In this document: in pieces, positions 41,977-51,682 of the stretch | Position numbering within the stretch: the stretch's first letter is position 1 | How the letters are laid out: each line of letters begins with the position of its first letter | Assembly (NCBI GenBank): GCA_021847345.1 | Contig: JAJZTW010000002.1 | Span: forward strand, 62,001-126,000 | DNA length: 64,000 nucleotides | Direction of reading: 5' to 3' | From: Pseudomonadota bacterium | GTDB taxonomy: Bacteria; Pseudomonadota; Gammaproteobacteria; Burkholderiales; Burkholderiaceae_C | Program-made: the position numbers and the translations under genes | Notes under the pieces: model-generated | Databases searched by the model: none | What the model saw: only the letters and a program-made list of their open reading frames with translations | What the model was told of the DNA's origin: nothing

Positions 41977-43506
41977 TCAGGGGGCCGAGCGGCGCAGCGC
42001 CGGGAACAGGATCACGTCGCGGATGCTCGGCGCGTCGGTCAGCAGCATGACCAGGCGGTCGATGCCGATGCCGCAACCGCCGGCCGGAGGCATGCCGACC
42101 TCGAGCGCGCGGATGTAGTCGGCGTCGAAGTACATCGCCTCCTCGTCGCCGGCGTCCTTGTTGGCCACCTGCGCGGCGAAGCGCGCGGCCTGGTCCTCGG
42201 GGTCGTTGAGCTCGGAAAAGCCGTTGGCGATTTCGCGTCCGCTGATGAACAGCTCGAAGCGCTCGGCCACCGACGGGTCGGCGTCGCTGGCGCGGGCCAG
42301 CGGCGAGACTTCCACCGGATAGTCGACGATGTAGGTGGGCTGCCACAGCTTGTCCTCGACCAGGGCCTCGAACACGCCGAACTGCAGCTCCGGCACGCCC
42401 CAGTGGGCCGGCGCCGGCTCGCCGGCCGCCTGCAGCGCGGCGCGCAGCGCCTGCGCGTCGTCGAGCTGCTCGCGCGCGAGGCCCGCATGCAGCGCCACCG
42501 CGTCGCGCACGCTCAGGCGCGCGAACGGGGTGCCGAAATCGATCTCGCGGCCCTGGTAGACCAGTTGTGCCGAGCCGCAGGCGCGGATCGCCGCCTGCCG
42601 GATCAGGCGTTCGGTGAAGTCCATCACGTCGCGGTGGTTCCAGTACGCGCAGTAGAACTCCATCATCGTGAACTCGGGGTTGTGACGAACCGAGATCCCC
42701 TCGTTGCGGAAGTTGCGGTTGATCTCGAACACGCGTTCGAATCCGCCGACCACGAGACGCTTCAGATACAGCTCCGGCGCGATGCGCAGGAACATTTCCT
42801 GGTCCAGCGCGTTGTGGTGGGTGACGAAGGGCTTGGCGTTGGCCCCGCCGGGAATGGGGTGCAGCATCGGGGTCTCGACCTCGACGAAGCCGGCTTCCTC
42901 CATTTCGCGCCGCAGCGCCGACACGATGCGGCCGCGGTGCACGAAACGCTGGCGCGACTCGGGCGTCACCAGCAGGTCGACGTAGCGCTGGCGGTAGCGG
43001 GTCTCGACGTCTTCCAGGCCGTGGAACTTGTCCGGCAGCGGGTGCAGGTTCTTGGCCAGCAGGCGCACCTCGGTGGCCTGCACGGTCAGCTCGCCGCTGC
43101 GGGTCTTGAACAGGCTGCCGCGGCAGGCGACGATGTCTCCCAGGTCGAAGTGCTTGAACGCTCCGTGCCCGTCCGGCCCGGTATGGTCGTTGGTGACGTA
43201 GATCTGGATGCGCCCGCTGGCGTCCTGCAGGGTGCCGAAACTGGCCTTGCCCATCACGCGCTTGAGCATCAGGCGCCCGGCCACCGCCACCTGTCGGGCC
43301 AGTGCCGGCAGCTCATCGGCCGGCACGGCGTCGAAGTCGGCGTGCAGCGCGGCGGCGCTCGCGTCGGGACGGAAATCGTTCGGGTACGCGCTGCCCTGCG
43401 CGCGCAGCGCGGCCAGCTTGGTACGGCGTTCGGCGAGCAGCGACGGGGTGTTCGACGCGGCCGCGTTGGGGGCAGGGGTCTGCCCGTCTTCAGGGTTCTT
43501 GCTCAT
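41977..43506 (-). CDS. lysS: Lysyl-tRNA synthetase, class II
   Basis: Charges tRNA-Lys. The 509-residue protein has an N-terminal OB-fold anticodon domain ([30 protein letters not shown]). The class II catalytic core shows motif 1 region [32 protein letters not shown], motif 2 [25 protein letters not shown] and motif 3 [27 protein letters not shown]. pgi lies just upstream on the same strand with only three bases between the pgi stop and the lysS start. Confidence 0.96.
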   Translation of the reverse strand: MSKNPEDGQTPAPNAAASNTPSLLAERRTKLAALRAQGSAYPNDFRPDASAAALHADFDAVPADELPALARQVAVAGRLMLKRVMGKASFGTLQDASGRIQIYVTNDHTGPDGHGAFKHFDLGDIVACRGSLFKTRSGELTVQATEVRLLAKNLHPLPDKFHGLEDVETRYRQRYVDLLVTPESRQRFVHRGRIVSALRREMEEAGFVEVETPMLHPIPGGANAKPFVTHHNALDQEMFLRIAPELYLKRLVVGGFERVFEINRNFRNEGISVRHNPEFTMMEFYCAYWNHRDVMDFTERLIRQAAIRACGSAQLVYQGREIDFGTPFARLSVRDAVALHAGLAREQLDDAQALRAALQAAGEPAPAHWGVPELQFGVFEALVEDKLWQPTYIVDYPVEVSPLARASDADPSVAERFELFISGREIANGFSELNDPEDQAARFAAQVANKDAGDEEAMYFDADYIRALEVGMPPAGGCGIGIDRLVMLLTDAPSIRDVILFPALRRSAP

Positions 43507-43509
43507 CCG

Positions 43510-45015
43510 TCAGGCGAGTTGGTTGCGCAGATAGTCCAGCGAGGCCGCGGTATCGGCGCTCAGGCCCTGGGAGTCGCGGGTGAGCAGGGCCTGCTCGATG
43601 CGCGCCGCCAGGGTCTTGCCGAGTTCCACTCCCCATTGGTCGAAGGGATTGATGCCGTACAGCCACCCCTCGACCACCGTGCGGTGTTCGTACAGCGCGA
43701 GCAGCGCGCCCAGTTCGCGCGCGCGCAGATGCTGCAGCCAGATGAAGGTCGACGGGCGCCCGCCCGGGCAGGCGCGGTGATGCGCGGCGCGCAGCGCCTC
43801 GTCGGCCGCCATGCCCTGCTGCATGAGCTCGCGGCGCCAGCTCGACGCGTCCTTGCCGTTCCACAGCGCGTCGGCCTGTCCCAGCGCGTTGGACAGCAGC
43901 GCCAGGTGTTCGGCATGGCGCGCATGCCACGGTCGCACGACGGCGACGATCTCGTGGAACACCGGAACCGCCGCCTGGTGCAGCAGCTGGAAATAGGTGT
44001 GCTGCACCGGCGTGCCGACGCCGCTGATCACTGCCGGGCCGCTCACCGCGACCGGCTGCACGCCGTCGGCCGCGGTCGACTTGCCCAGCGACTCCATCAG
44101 CAACTGCTGCAGGTACAGCGGCATGTGCGAGAACGCATCGCCGTACAGGCCGATCGACAGCAGTGGCAGTCCGAAACGCACCCGGTAGGCGTGCGACAGG
44201 CCGGCCAGCAGGCCGGGCGCGCTGGCCGCCAGCGGCGTGTCGAGAAAGTGCCGGTCCATGTCCAGGGCGCCGGCGTGCAGCTCGGCGACGGTGTCGGCGC
44301 CGAAGGCCAGCAACAGCGCCAGGCCGTGGGCGCTCCACAGCGAGAAGCGCCCGCCGATCTCGGGCAGCGAGCGGAACACCTGCGACATCGGCAGCCCGAA
44401 GCGCTGGTGGGCCGCGTCGGCATTGGAGGTCAGCGCGACCAGGCGCGCGCGGGCCTGCTCGGCACCGAGATGCGAGCCCAGCCATTGCACCACGGCGTCG
44501 GCATTGCGCATGACCTCCTGGGTGCGGAAGGACTTGCTGTTGATCACCACCCAGGTGCGGCGCGGGTCGCTGGCACGCAGCGCCTCGTCGAGCGTGGCGC
44601 CGTCGAGGTTGGCGACCCAGTGCACCTGGCAGCGCGGAGCCTGCAGTACGCTCAGCGCGGTGTGAAGAGCCAGCATCGGGGTTTCCGAGCCGCCGGCGCC
44701 CAGGTGGATGATGTCCAGCGGCTCCTGCGACGATTCGATCAACGCCTCGGCCCACTCGACCATGCGCTGGTGCTCGGCGTGCAGGAAGGCCGCCGCCGCG
44801 CGCGACGACGCATCGATGCCGTCGGCGCCAAGGCGCGACAGCATGTGCCAGGCGGGGCGGCCCTCGCTGCCGTTGAGCACGCTGCTGGAGACCAGCTCGG
44901 ACGGGCGCTGCGGCAGGCTCGCCAGGGTGGTACGGGCAGTGGCCAGCGCCTGCGCGCCGTGGCGCGTGAATTCCAGGCGCAAGCCGGCGGTGTCGATGAA
45001 GGAGCTTGCGGACAT
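43510..45015 (-). CDS. pgi: Glucose-6-phosphate isomerase
   Basis: Interconverts glucose-6-phosphate and fructose-6-phosphate. The 501-residue product shows HLGAGGSETPMLALHTAL near residue 100 (family GIGGSxLGP region, here varied to GAGGSETPM), VVINSKSFRTQEVM, SLPEIGGRFSLWSAHGLALLLAFG and the C-terminal GINPFDQWGVELGKTLA. The ATG ending at 45015 starts MSASSFIDTAGLRLEF. The huge ORF upstream (to 46548) is a shadow antisense to rfbBD. The first-loop variation is worth noting, but the overall architecture is that of Pgi. Confidence 0.92.
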   Translation of the reverse strand: MSASSFIDTAGLRLEFTRHGAQALATARTTLASLPQRPSELVSSSVLNGSEGRPAWHMLSRLGADGIDASSRAAAAFLHAEHQRMVEWAEALIESSQEPLDIIHLGAGGSETPMLALHTALSVLQAPRCQVHWVANLDGATLDEALRASDPRRTWVVINSKSFRTQEVMRNADAVVQWLGSHLGAEQARARLVALTSNADAAHQRFGLPMSQVFRSLPEIGGRFSLWSAHGLALLLAFGADTVAELHAGALDMDRHFLDTPLAASAPGLLAGLSHAYRVRFGLPLLSIGLYGDAFSHMPLYLQQLLMESLGKSTAADGVQPVAVSGPAVISGVGTPVQHTYFQLLHQAAVPVFHEIVAVVRPWHARHAEHLALLSNALGQADALWNGKDASSWRRELMQQGMAADEALRAAHHRACPGGRPSTFIWLQHLRARELGALLALYEHRTVVEGWLYGINPFDQWGVELGKTLAARIEQALLTRDSQGLSADTAASLDYLRNQLA

Positions 45016-45243
45016 GACGGGTTCTGGGCCGGCGCCGCCGGGCGCCGGGCATGGCCGGAAAGAGAGCGGGGTCACGGGGAGCACGTCGCTGCGGGCGGGC
45101 AGGCAGTGCGCCGCCAGGACCGCGTCGACGGTGCCCCGGCGCGTGCACCGGCGCGCCTGCTCGAGCGCACTTCCTGCGTGCGAAACCCGGGATTCTACCG
45201 GGTCGGGCCCGGCTGGCCGGCCAGCGTAGCGCCCCGGGGCTTC

Positions 45244-45249
45244 TAGAAT
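45244..45249 (+). promoter_or_regulatory. Possible -10 element before rfbB
   Basis: TAGAAT in the context TTCTAGAATCGCATC, 58 bases before the rfbB start, resembles the CTAGAATCGGC before ftsH at 24517. No convincing -35 is seen. The rest of the 291-base pgi-rfbB spacer shows nothing recognisable. Confidence 0.3.
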
Positions 45250-45306
45250 CGCATCACTCACGCCTGGCGCGAGCCAGGGCTGTCGTCGACCCCTTGCCCC
45301 ACTCCC

Positions 45307-46356
45307 ATGATCTTCGTGACCGGAGCCGCCGGATTCATCGGCGCCAATTTCGTGCACCACTGGCTGGCTTCGCGCGACGAGCCGTTGCTGGTGCTGGACG
45401 CGCTGACCTACGCCGGCAACCTGGAAAGCCTGGCCGACCTGCGCGGCGACCCTCGCTTCGGCTTCGAGCGCGTGGATATCTGCGACCGCGCGACGGTGGC
45501 CGCGCTGCTGGCGCGCCACCAGCCGCGGGCGCTGCTGCATTTCGCCGCCGAGAGCCATGTCGATCGCTCCATCGACGGCCCCGGTGCCTTCGTGCGCACC
45601 AACATCCAGGGCACCTTCGAGCTGCTGGAGGCCGCTCGGGCGTATCGAGCCGGGCTCGCCGCGCCCGACGCCGCGGCTTTTCGTTTCCTGCACGTGTCGA
45701 CCGACGAGGTGTTCGGCTCGCTGGGCCCCGATGACGCGCCGTTCCGGGAAACCACGCCGTATGCGCCCAACAGCCCGTACGCGGCCAGCAAGGCGGCCAG
45801 CGATCACCTGGTGCGGGCCTGGCACCACACCTACGGCCTGCCGGTGCTGACCACCAATTGCTCCAACAACTACGGGCCTTACCAGTTCCCGGAAAAGCTC
45901 ATTCCGCTGATGATCCACCACGCGCTGGCGGGCAAGGCGCTGCCGGTGTACGGCGACGGCGCCAACGTGCGTGACTGGTTGTACGTGGAGGACCACTGCC
46001 GCGCCATCGCCCGCGTGCTCGAGGCCGGGCAGCCGGGCGAGACCTACTGCGTGGGTGGGCGCAACGAGGTGCGCAACATCGACCTGGTGCGCGAGTTGTG
46101 CGGGCTGCTCGACCGCTTGCGCCCCCGCGCGGATGGCGCGTCCTACGCCGAACAGATCACCTTCGTCACCGACCGCCTGGGCCACGACCGGCGCTACGCC
46201 ATCGACTGCACGCGCATCCAGCGCGACCTGGGGTGGGAGCCGCGGGTCGATTTCGCCACCGGGCTGGAGCGCACGGTGCGCTGGTACCTCGAGCACGGCG
46301 AGTGGGTGGAGCATGTACTCAGCGGCTCGTACCGGGACGCCAGCCATGCAGCCTGA
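45307..46356 (+). CDS. rfbB: dTDP-glucose 4,6-dehydratase
   Basis: Second step of dTDP-L-rhamnose synthesis. An extended SDR protein of 349 residues with the NAD-binding VTGAAGFIGANFVHHW at the N-terminus, LHFAAESHVDRSIDGP, VSTDEVFGSLG with the catalytic D/E pair, the active-site YAASK and NCSNNYGPYQFPEKLIPLMI. It overlaps rfbD by 11 bases. The rfbA and rfbC genes are not adjacent here. Confidence 0.95.
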   Translation: MIFVTGAAGFIGANFVHHWLASRDEPLLVLDALTYAGNLESLADLRGDPRFGFERVDICDRATVAALLARHQPRALLHFAAESHVDRSIDGPGAFVRTNIQGTFELLEAARAYRAGLAAPDAAAFRFLHVSTDEVFGSLGPDDAPFRETTPYAPNSPYAASKAASDHLVRAWHHTYGLPVLTTNCSNNYGPYQFPEKLIPLMIHHALAGKALPVYGDGANVRDWLYVEDHCRAIARVLEAGQPGETYCVGGRNEVRNIDLVRELCGLLDRLRPRADGASYAEQITFVTDRLGHDRRYAIDCTRIQRDLGWEPRVDFATGLERTVRWYLEHGEWVEHVLSGSYRDASHAA

Positions 46357-47296
46357 ACAGGCATCGGCGCAGCCTGCGCCGCCGCGCGTGCTGCTGCTGG
46401 GCGCCGATGGCCAGCTCGGCTGGGAGCTGCGCCGCGCGCTGCTGCCGCTGGGCGAGCTGGTGGCGCTGGGGCGCGCGCAGGCCGACCTGGGCGATGCCCA
46501 GGCGCTGCGCGGCGTGCTGCAGCGCCTGCGCCCTGCGGTGATCGTCAACGCCGCGGCCTACACCGCGGTGGATCGCGCCGAAAGCGAGCCGGAGCTGGCG
46601 CGGCGGGTCAACGCCGACGCGCCGCGCGTGCTGGCCGAACACGCCGCCGAGCACGGCGCGTGGCTGGTGCACTACTCGACCGATTATGTATTCGACGGCA
46701 ACACACCGCGCCCGTGGCGCGAGACCGACGTGCCCGCGCCGCGCAGCGTCTACGGGCACACCAAGCTGCTCGGCGAGCAGGCGATCCGTGACAGCGGCTG
46801 TGCGCACCTGATCCTTCGCACCTCCTGGGTGTTCGCCGCGCGCGGTTCGAATTTCGCCAAGACCATGGTGCGACTGGCGCGTGAGCGCGAACAGCTGCGC
46901 GTGGTCGCCGACCAGGTGGGCGCGCCGACCGGAGCCGAGCTGATCGCCGACATCAGCGCGCTGGCCCTGCATCGCCTGCTGCGCGAGCCGGCGCTGGCGC
47001 GTGGCAACGCCGGGCTGTATCACCTCACCAGCAGCGGCAGCACGAGCTGGCACGACTATGCGCGGCATGTGCTGCGCCACGTCGCCGGGCGCGGCATGCA
47101 GTTGCGCTGCGCGGCCGGGCAGGTGCAGCCCATCGCCACGTCGCAATACCCGTTGCCGGCGCCGCGCCCGGCCGATTCGCGCCTGGACTGCACGGCATTG
47201 CAGCGCTGGCTGGGCGTGAGCCTGCCGGCGTGGCAACCCCAGGTCGAGCGCATGCTCGACGAAGCCTACGGTCTGCAGGCGGGCGACGTCGCCTGA
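46346..47296 (+). CDS. rfbD: dTDP-4-dehydrorhamnose reductase
   Basis: Final step of dTDP-L-rhamnose synthesis. The 316-residue SDR protein has the NAD(P) motif LLLGADGQLGWELRRAL and the family AAYTAVDRAESEPELARRVNADAPRVLA. HYSTDYVFDG, the catalytic YGHTKLLGEQ, RTSWVFAARGSNFAKTM and the late SRLDCTALQRWLG follow. The ATG at 46346 overlaps the end of rfbB, so the two are translationally coupled. The next genes (min) run on the opposite strand. Confidence 0.95.
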   Translation: MQPEQASAQPAPPRVLLLGADGQLGWELRRALLPLGELVALGRAQADLGDAQALRGVLQRLRPAVIVNAAAYTAVDRAESEPELARRVNADAPRVLAEHAAEHGAWLVHYSTDYVFDGNTPRPWRETDVPAPRSVYGHTKLLGEQAIRDSGCAHLILRTSWVFAARGSNFAKTMVRLAREREQLRVVADQVGAPTGAELIADISALALHRLLREPALARGNAGLYHLTSSGSTSWHDYARHVLRHVAGRGMQLRCAAGQVQPIATSQYPLPAPRPADSRLDCTALQRWLGVSLPAWQPQVERMLDEAYGLQAGDVA

Positions 47297-47340
47297 GGCT
47301 GCTGTGACGCCTGAGCCTCGCGCGGCGCCGCCGCGTCGCT

Positions 47341-47592
47341 TCAGTGCTGCTGCAGTTCGATCTTGACCTCGATCACCTCGAGGGATTCATGACGCTCCAG
47401 CTTGACCTGGATGTCGTTGGGGTCGATGGTCACGTAGCGGGAGATCACCTGCAGCAGGTCGCGCTGCAGCGCCGGCAGGTAGTCGGCCGGTGCGCCGGAG
47501 GCGCGCTCGTGCGCCAGGATCAGCTGCAGGCGCTCCTTGGCGATGGTCGCCGTCTTCTTCTTCTCGCCCAGCAGGAAGGACAGAATGGACAT
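47341..47592 (-). CDS. minE: Cell division topological specificity factor MinE
   Basis: Stimulates MinD ATPase and drives Min oscillation that places the division septum. The 83-residue product starts [29 protein letters not shown], with the membrane-targeting N-terminus and anti-MinCD helix; the C-terminal dimerisation part is [27 protein letters not shown]. The ATG ending at 47592 is preferred over the ORF start six codons earlier, which overlaps minD. Confidence 0.95.
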   Translation of the reverse strand: MSILSFLLGEKKKTATIAKERLQLILAHERASGAPADYLPALQRDLLQVISRYVTIDPNDIQVKLERHESLEVIEVKIELQQH

Positions 47593-47606
47593 GGAAGGTC
47601 TCCTGC

Positions 47607-48419
47607 TCATCGGCCGAACAGGCGCTTGAACAGGCCCGGTTTCTGGTAGTCGGTGAAGCGCAGCGGGCGCTCCTCGCCCAGGAAGCGCGCGATCACGTCC
47701 TGGTAAGCCGCCGCCACGTCGCTGCCGTCGAGGTGGATCGCCGGCGTGCCCTGGTTGGAGCCCTGCAGCACGGCCTCGCTTTCCGGAATCACGCCGATGA
47801 GCTTCAGGCGCAGGATTTCCTGGATGTCGTCGATCGACAGCATCTCGCCCTCGACCACGCGACGCGGGTTGTAGCGGGTGATCAGCAGGTGCTCGCGGAT
47901 CGGCTCGTCGCCCTCGATCGCGCGCCGCGACTTCGAACCCAGGATGCCCAGGATGCGGTCGGAATCACGCACCGAGGACACTTCCGGGTTGGTGACGATC
48001 AGCGCCTCGTCGGCGAAGTGCATGGCCATCAGCGCGCCGCTCTCGATGCCCGCCGGGCTGTCGCAGACGACGTAGCTGAAGCCCATGGCGTCGAGTTCCT
48101 CGAGCACCTTGCGCACGCCTTCGAGGGTCAGCGCATCCTTGTCGCGGGTCTGCGACGCGGGCAGCACGAACAGCTGGTCGCACAGCTTGTCCTTGATCAG
48201 TGCCTGGTTCAGGTTGGCCTCGCCCTGGATCACGTTGATGAAGTCGTACACCACGCGCCTCTCGCAACCCATGATGAGGTCGAGGTTGCGCAGCCCGACG
48301 TCGAAGTCGATGACCGCGGTCTTGTGCCCGCGCAGGGCCAGGCCCGAGGCGAAGGCCGCGCTGGTGGTGGTCTTGCCGACCCCGCCTTTGCCCGAGGTGA
48401 CGACGATGATTTTTGCCAT
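47607..48419 (-). CDS. minD: Septum-site determining ATPase MinD
   Basis: Membrane-cycling ATPase that recruits MinC and MinE. The 270-residue protein has the deviant Walker [15 protein letters not shown] (residues 10-16), switch [28 protein letters not shown], Walker [11 protein letters not shown] and the C-terminal amphipathic membrane-targeting helix (GLFKRLFGR). It is in the middle of the minCDE operon, 83 bases after minC and 14 before minE. Confidence 0.96.
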   Translation of the reverse strand: MAKIIVVTSGKGGVGKTTTSAAFASGLALRGHKTAVIDFDVGLRNLDLIMGCERRVVYDFINVIQGEANLNQALIKDKLCDQLFVLPASQTRDKDALTLEGVRKVLEELDAMGFSYVVCDSPAGIESGALMAMHFADEALIVTNPEVSSVRDSDRILGILGSKSRRAIEGDEPIREHLLITRYNPRRVVEGEMLSIDDIQEILRLKLIGVIPESEAVLQGSNQGTPAIHLDGSDVAAAYQDVIARFLGEERPLRFTDYQKPGLFKRLFGR

Positions 48420-48502
48420 GGTGACTGAGAACGTTTGGGAACAGGGCTGCAGGGGAAATCGGAGATAGGCGGCAATGCTGGCGCGGGCGACGCGGCTGGC
48501 TG

Positions 48503-49228
48503 TCAGCGCCCGCGCAGGGGTTCGATGCGCAGGTGATCGCCGTCGAGCATGACCTGTGCGCTCCTGCCGGCCACCTCGGCGGGAAGCGCCTGCTCGGCGG
48601 TGCGGTACACCCCGGCGATGGCGACCAGCTCCGGCTCCAGTCGCGAGCAGAAGATGCGCGCCGAGGTGTCGCCGTGGGCACCGGCGAGCGCGCGCCCGCG
48701 CAGCGCGGCGTACACATGGATGTTGCCACCGGCGATGATCTCGGCGCCGTGGCTGACGGCATCCAGCACGATGACGTCACCGGCCGAATACACGCGCTGG
48801 CCCGAGCGCAGTGGCCGGTCGACCAGCAAGGTCGAATTCGCCGACACCCCAGCCTGCACGGGCGCCGGCTCGGTCGCCGCTGCGCTGGCGGGGGGCTCCT
48901 GCACGTCGGCGCCAGCGCGAGGCTGGGGGCCGTGCAGCAGCGGCAGCCGCGTGCCGTGCGCCTGGCCGTCGCCGGCCAGCACGCCCAGCGGACGCAGGCC
49001 GCGCTCGATCAGCCAGTCGGCCAGCGCGTCGACGTCGAGCGCGGCCTGCTCCGGCAGGCGGCGCAGGTCGATGGCCACGGCCTCGTCGCGGAAAAAATCG
49101 GGCGATGCGTCGAGGTGGCGCTGCAGCGCCTCGCGCAGCGCCTGCGCGTCGCCGGTTCGCGGGCTCAGCAGCAGGGTGTCGATGGCGCCTGAGCGCAGGT
49201 CGAACAGCGTGGGCTTGCGCTGCGTCAT
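48503..49228 (-). CDS. minC: Septum-site determining inhibitor MinC
   Basis: Inhibits FtsZ polymerisation away from mid-cell. The 241-residue protein has an N-terminal MinC_N domain (TLFDLRSGAIDTLLLSPRTGDAQALREALQRHLDASPDFFRDEAVAIDLRRL), an Ala/Pro linker and a C-terminal beta-helix domain (RPLRSGQRVYSAGDVIVLDAVSHGAEIIAGGNIHVYAALRGRALAGAHGD). The ATG ending at 49228 gives MTQRKPTLFDL; the longer ORF is not used. First gene of minCDE, divergent from the aidB-like gene. Confidence 0.94.
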   Translation of the reverse strand: MTQRKPTLFDLRSGAIDTLLLSPRTGDAQALREALQRHLDASPDFFRDEAVAIDLRRLPEQAALDVDALADWLIERGLRPLGVLAGDGQAHGTRLPLLHGPQPRAGADVQEPPASAAATEPAPVQAGVSANSTLLVDRPLRSGQRVYSAGDVIVLDAVSHGAEIIAGGNIHVYAALRGRALAGAHGDTSARIFCSRLEPELVAIAGVYRTAEQALPAEVAGRSAQVMLDGDHLRIEPLRGR

Positions 49229-49415
49229 GGCCGGTTCGCGCGCTGTGCGCCGGCGCGCCGGCGGGCAGGCCGGCGTCGGGCGGGGCGGGGTGGATGGATC
49301 ATGGTGCGTATGGTACTTGGACGCGTACTTGCCGGGCGCCGCGCCGGGGCCTATAACGCGGGTGCAACGCGGCTGCCCGCGGCCCAACCCTACGCCGCGC
49401 GGCGGCGCCCCAGCC

Positions 49416-51050
49416 ATGCACGATTGGTCCACGCACGACGTCGACAACGTGGTGCCGGCTCCGCCGGCCCGCAACCTGTACGACACCGACGCAGCATTGC
49501 GCGAAGCCGTGTTGCGCGAAGGAGCGGCCTGGGCCGACGACACGCTGCACGGCTTCGGCGCCGAGCTGGGGCTGCCCGGGCAGGCCGAGCGGGCGCGTCT
49601 TGCGAATGCCTTCCCTCCCGAGCTGTGCAGCCACGACCCGCAGGGGCGGCGGATCGACCAGCTGCGTTTTCACCCCGCGTGGCACGAGCTGATGGGCGAG
49701 ATCTGGCGCCGCGGGCTGCACTGCTCGCCGTGGCTGCACCCGCGCGACGGCGCCTTCGTGGCACGCGCCGCCGCCTTCGTGCTGCAGGGCCAGGTCGAGG
49801 CCGGCAGCCTGTGCCCGACGACCATGACCTTCGCGTCGGTTCCGCTGCTGCGCGAGCAGCCGGCGCTGTGGTCGTCCTTGCGCGCGCATCTGTTGAGCGC
49901 CGATTACGACGCGACCGACTCGCCGGTCGCGCACAAGCGCGGCATGCTGGTCGGCATGGGCCTGACGGAAAAGCAGGGCGGGTCGGACCTTCGCGCGATC
50001 TCCACCCGCGCGCGTCCCGCCGGTGGCGCCGGGGAGTTCCTGCTGGTCGGACACAAGTGGTTTTTCTCCGCGCCGCAGTCCGACGCGCACCTGGTGCTGG
50101 CGCGTGACGGCGATGCCGCGCCGAGCTGCTTCTACGTGCCGCGCTGGACTCCGGACGGCAGGCGCAACGCGGTGCGCTTGCAACGCCTGAAGGACAAGCT
50201 GGGCAATCGATCCAACGCCAGCGCCGAGGTCGAGTTCGAGGACGCCTGGGCTGTGCTGCTCGGCGAGCCCGGGCGGGGCATCGCGACCATGCTGCGCATG
50301 GCCCATTACACGCGCATGGACAACGTGCTGGGCTCCGCCGCGCTGCTGCGCGCCGGCGTCGTGGCCGCTGTGCATCATGCGCGGCATCGGCATGCCTTCG
50401 GACATCGCCTGGAGGACCATGCGCTGATGCAGGTCGTGCTCGGCGACCTGGTGCTGGAAAGCGAGGCCGCGACCACGCTGGCGCTGCGCCTGGCCTGGGC
50501 CTTCGAGCGGGCGCAGGACGATCCGCTGGCCGCGGCCTTGCAGCGCGTGGTCACCCCGGCGGCCAAGTTCTGGGTCTGCAAGCGCGCGGTGCAGGCGCTG
50601 GCCGAGTGCATGGAAGTGCTCGGGGGCAATGGCTATGTCGAGGAATCGGCGCTGCCGCGCCTGCTGCGCGAGGCCCCGGTGAACTCGATCTGGGAAGGCA
50701 GCGGCAATGTCGTGGCGCTCGACGTGCTGCGAGCCTTGCGCGGCGCCGGCGACGCCACGCAGGCCCTGCGCGAATGGCTGCGCGAGCAGCGCGCAGTGCC
50801 TGCGCCGACCCTCGACGACTTCGACGCGCTGTGCGCGCGCGCGCTGCAAGATCCATCCCTGGCGCGCCACGTCGCGCAGCAGCTCGTGCTGCTCGTGCAG
50901 GCCGCACTGCTGCGCGCCCATGCGCCGCAGCAGGTGGCGGACGCCTTTTGCGCGACGCGCCTGCAGGGCCCTGCGGCGGGGGTGTTCGGCGTCGGGCTGG
51001 CGCCGGGCGCGGCGGCGCCGCTGCTGCGGCGTGCCTGGCCGCTGGATTGA
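49416..51050 (+). CDS. aidB: AidB-like acyl-CoA dehydrogenase family flavoprotein
   Basis: A 544-residue acyl-CoA dehydrogenase superfamily protein very like E. coli AidB, a flavoprotein of the adaptive response to alkylation damage. Shared blocks include LANAFPPELCSHDPQGRRIDQLRFHPAWHELM, QVEAGSLCPTTMTFA, MGLTEKQGGSDLRA, HKWFFSAPQSDAHLVLA, RLKDKLGNRSNASAEVEFEDA and MEVLGGNGYVEESALPRLLREAPVNSIWEGSGN. The ATG at 49416 gives MHDWSTHDVDNVVPAPP, matching the AidB N-terminus. In E. coli aidB is Ada-controlled; no Ada box could be confirmed here. A catabolic isovaleryl-CoA dehydrogenase is the less likely alternative. Confidence 0.88.
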   Translation: MHDWSTHDVDNVVPAPPARNLYDTDAALREAVLREGAAWADDTLHGFGAELGLPGQAERARLANAFPPELCSHDPQGRRIDQLRFHPAWHELMGEIWRRGLHCSPWLHPRDGAFVARAAAFVLQGQVEAGSLCPTTMTFASVPLLREQPALWSSLRAHLLSADYDATDSPVAHKRGMLVGMGLTEKQGGSDLRAISTRARPAGGAGEFLLVGHKWFFSAPQSDAHLVLARDGDAAPSCFYVPRWTPDGRRNAVRLQRLKDKLGNRSNASAEVEFEDAWAVLLGEPGRGIATMLRMAHYTRMDNVLGSAALLRAGVVAAVHHARHRHAFGHRLEDHALMQVVLGDLVLESEAATTLALRLAWAFERAQDDPLAAALQRVVTPAAKFWVCKRAVQALAECMEVLGGNGYVEESALPRLLREAPVNSIWEGSGNVVALDVLRALRGAGDATQALREWLREQRAVPAPTLDDFDALCARALQDPSLARHVAQQLVLLVQAALLRAHAPQQVADAFCATRLQGPAAGVFGVGLAPGAAAPLLRRAWPLD

Positions 51051-51074
51051 GCCGGCGACGGACGCGCCGCGGTG

Positions 51075-51647
51075 TCAACGACGGGCGTAGCCGGCCAGGT
51101 TCAGTGCCTGGCTGCTCAGCCAGGCCGACAACAGTCCGATCAGCGCGCCGCCCAGCACGTCGGCGGGGAAATGCGCGCCGACGGCGATGCGAGACCAGCC
51201 CACCCAGAGCGCGAACGCCACGAGCATCGCGCGCAGCACCCAGTGCGCGCCCGGCAGCAGGCTGGCCATGACGGTGAAGGCGAAGGCGGTGTGCCCGGAC
51301 GGGAAACTGTGCAACAGCTTGGGCGGGCCGATCACGTGCACGGCGGCCGGCCCCAGCACCATCAGCGGCCGGGGCATGCTCAGCCAGGGCTTGAGCGAGC
51401 CCACCAGCAGCCCATCGACCACGTAGGCGACCAGCAGGCACAGCACGGCACGCGTGCTCAGCAGGTTCGGGCGCTTGAGCGCCAGCGCCAGCGCCAGCGC
51501 CGCCCACAACGGATAGTAGAAATAGTCCCCGGCAACGGCTCCCCACGCCGCCAGGTGATCCCAGGTCCAGCCCGAGCCGGCGTGGTTGATCCACAGGAAC
51601 AGATGCTGGTTGAGCCCGCCCCAGTCGTACCACCAGTGTGTCGTCAT
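51075..51647 (-). CDS. PAP2-family membrane phosphatase
   Basis: A 190-residue membrane protein with about five hydrophobic segments and the three PAP2 signature motifs: KPWLSMPRP (C1), PSGHTAF (C2) and SRIAVGAHFPADVLGG (C3). This is the acid-phosphatase fold of undecaprenyl-pyrophosphate or lipid phosphatases; the substrate is unknown. The ATG ending at 51647 begins MTTHWWYDWGGLNQHLFLWINHAG. It converges with the aidB-like gene and lies downstream of the DUF4337 gene. Confidence 0.88.
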   Translation of the reverse strand: MTTHWWYDWGGLNQHLFLWINHAGSGWTWDHLAAWGAVAGDYFYYPLWAALALALALKRPNLLSTRAVLCLLVAYVVDGLLVGSLKPWLSMPRPLMVLGPAAVHVIGPPKLLHSFPSGHTAFAFTVMASLLPGAHWVLRAMLVAFALWVGWSRIAVGAHFPADVLGGALIGLLSAWLSSQALNLAGYARR

Positions 51648-51682
51648 GCCTGCCTCGCTTGCCGGTCCGTGTCGCGTGTCGA

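Noticed and set aside
43510-46548. 1012-residue minus-strand ORF including Pgi
   Set aside because: The first half is antisense to rfbBD and low complexity; Pgi starts at the ATG ending at 45015.
49416-51050. Acyl-CoA dehydrogenase as part of a fatty-acid or leucine catabolic operon
   Set aside because: The sequence follows AidB block by block and no catabolic neighbours exist; it stands alone beside minC.
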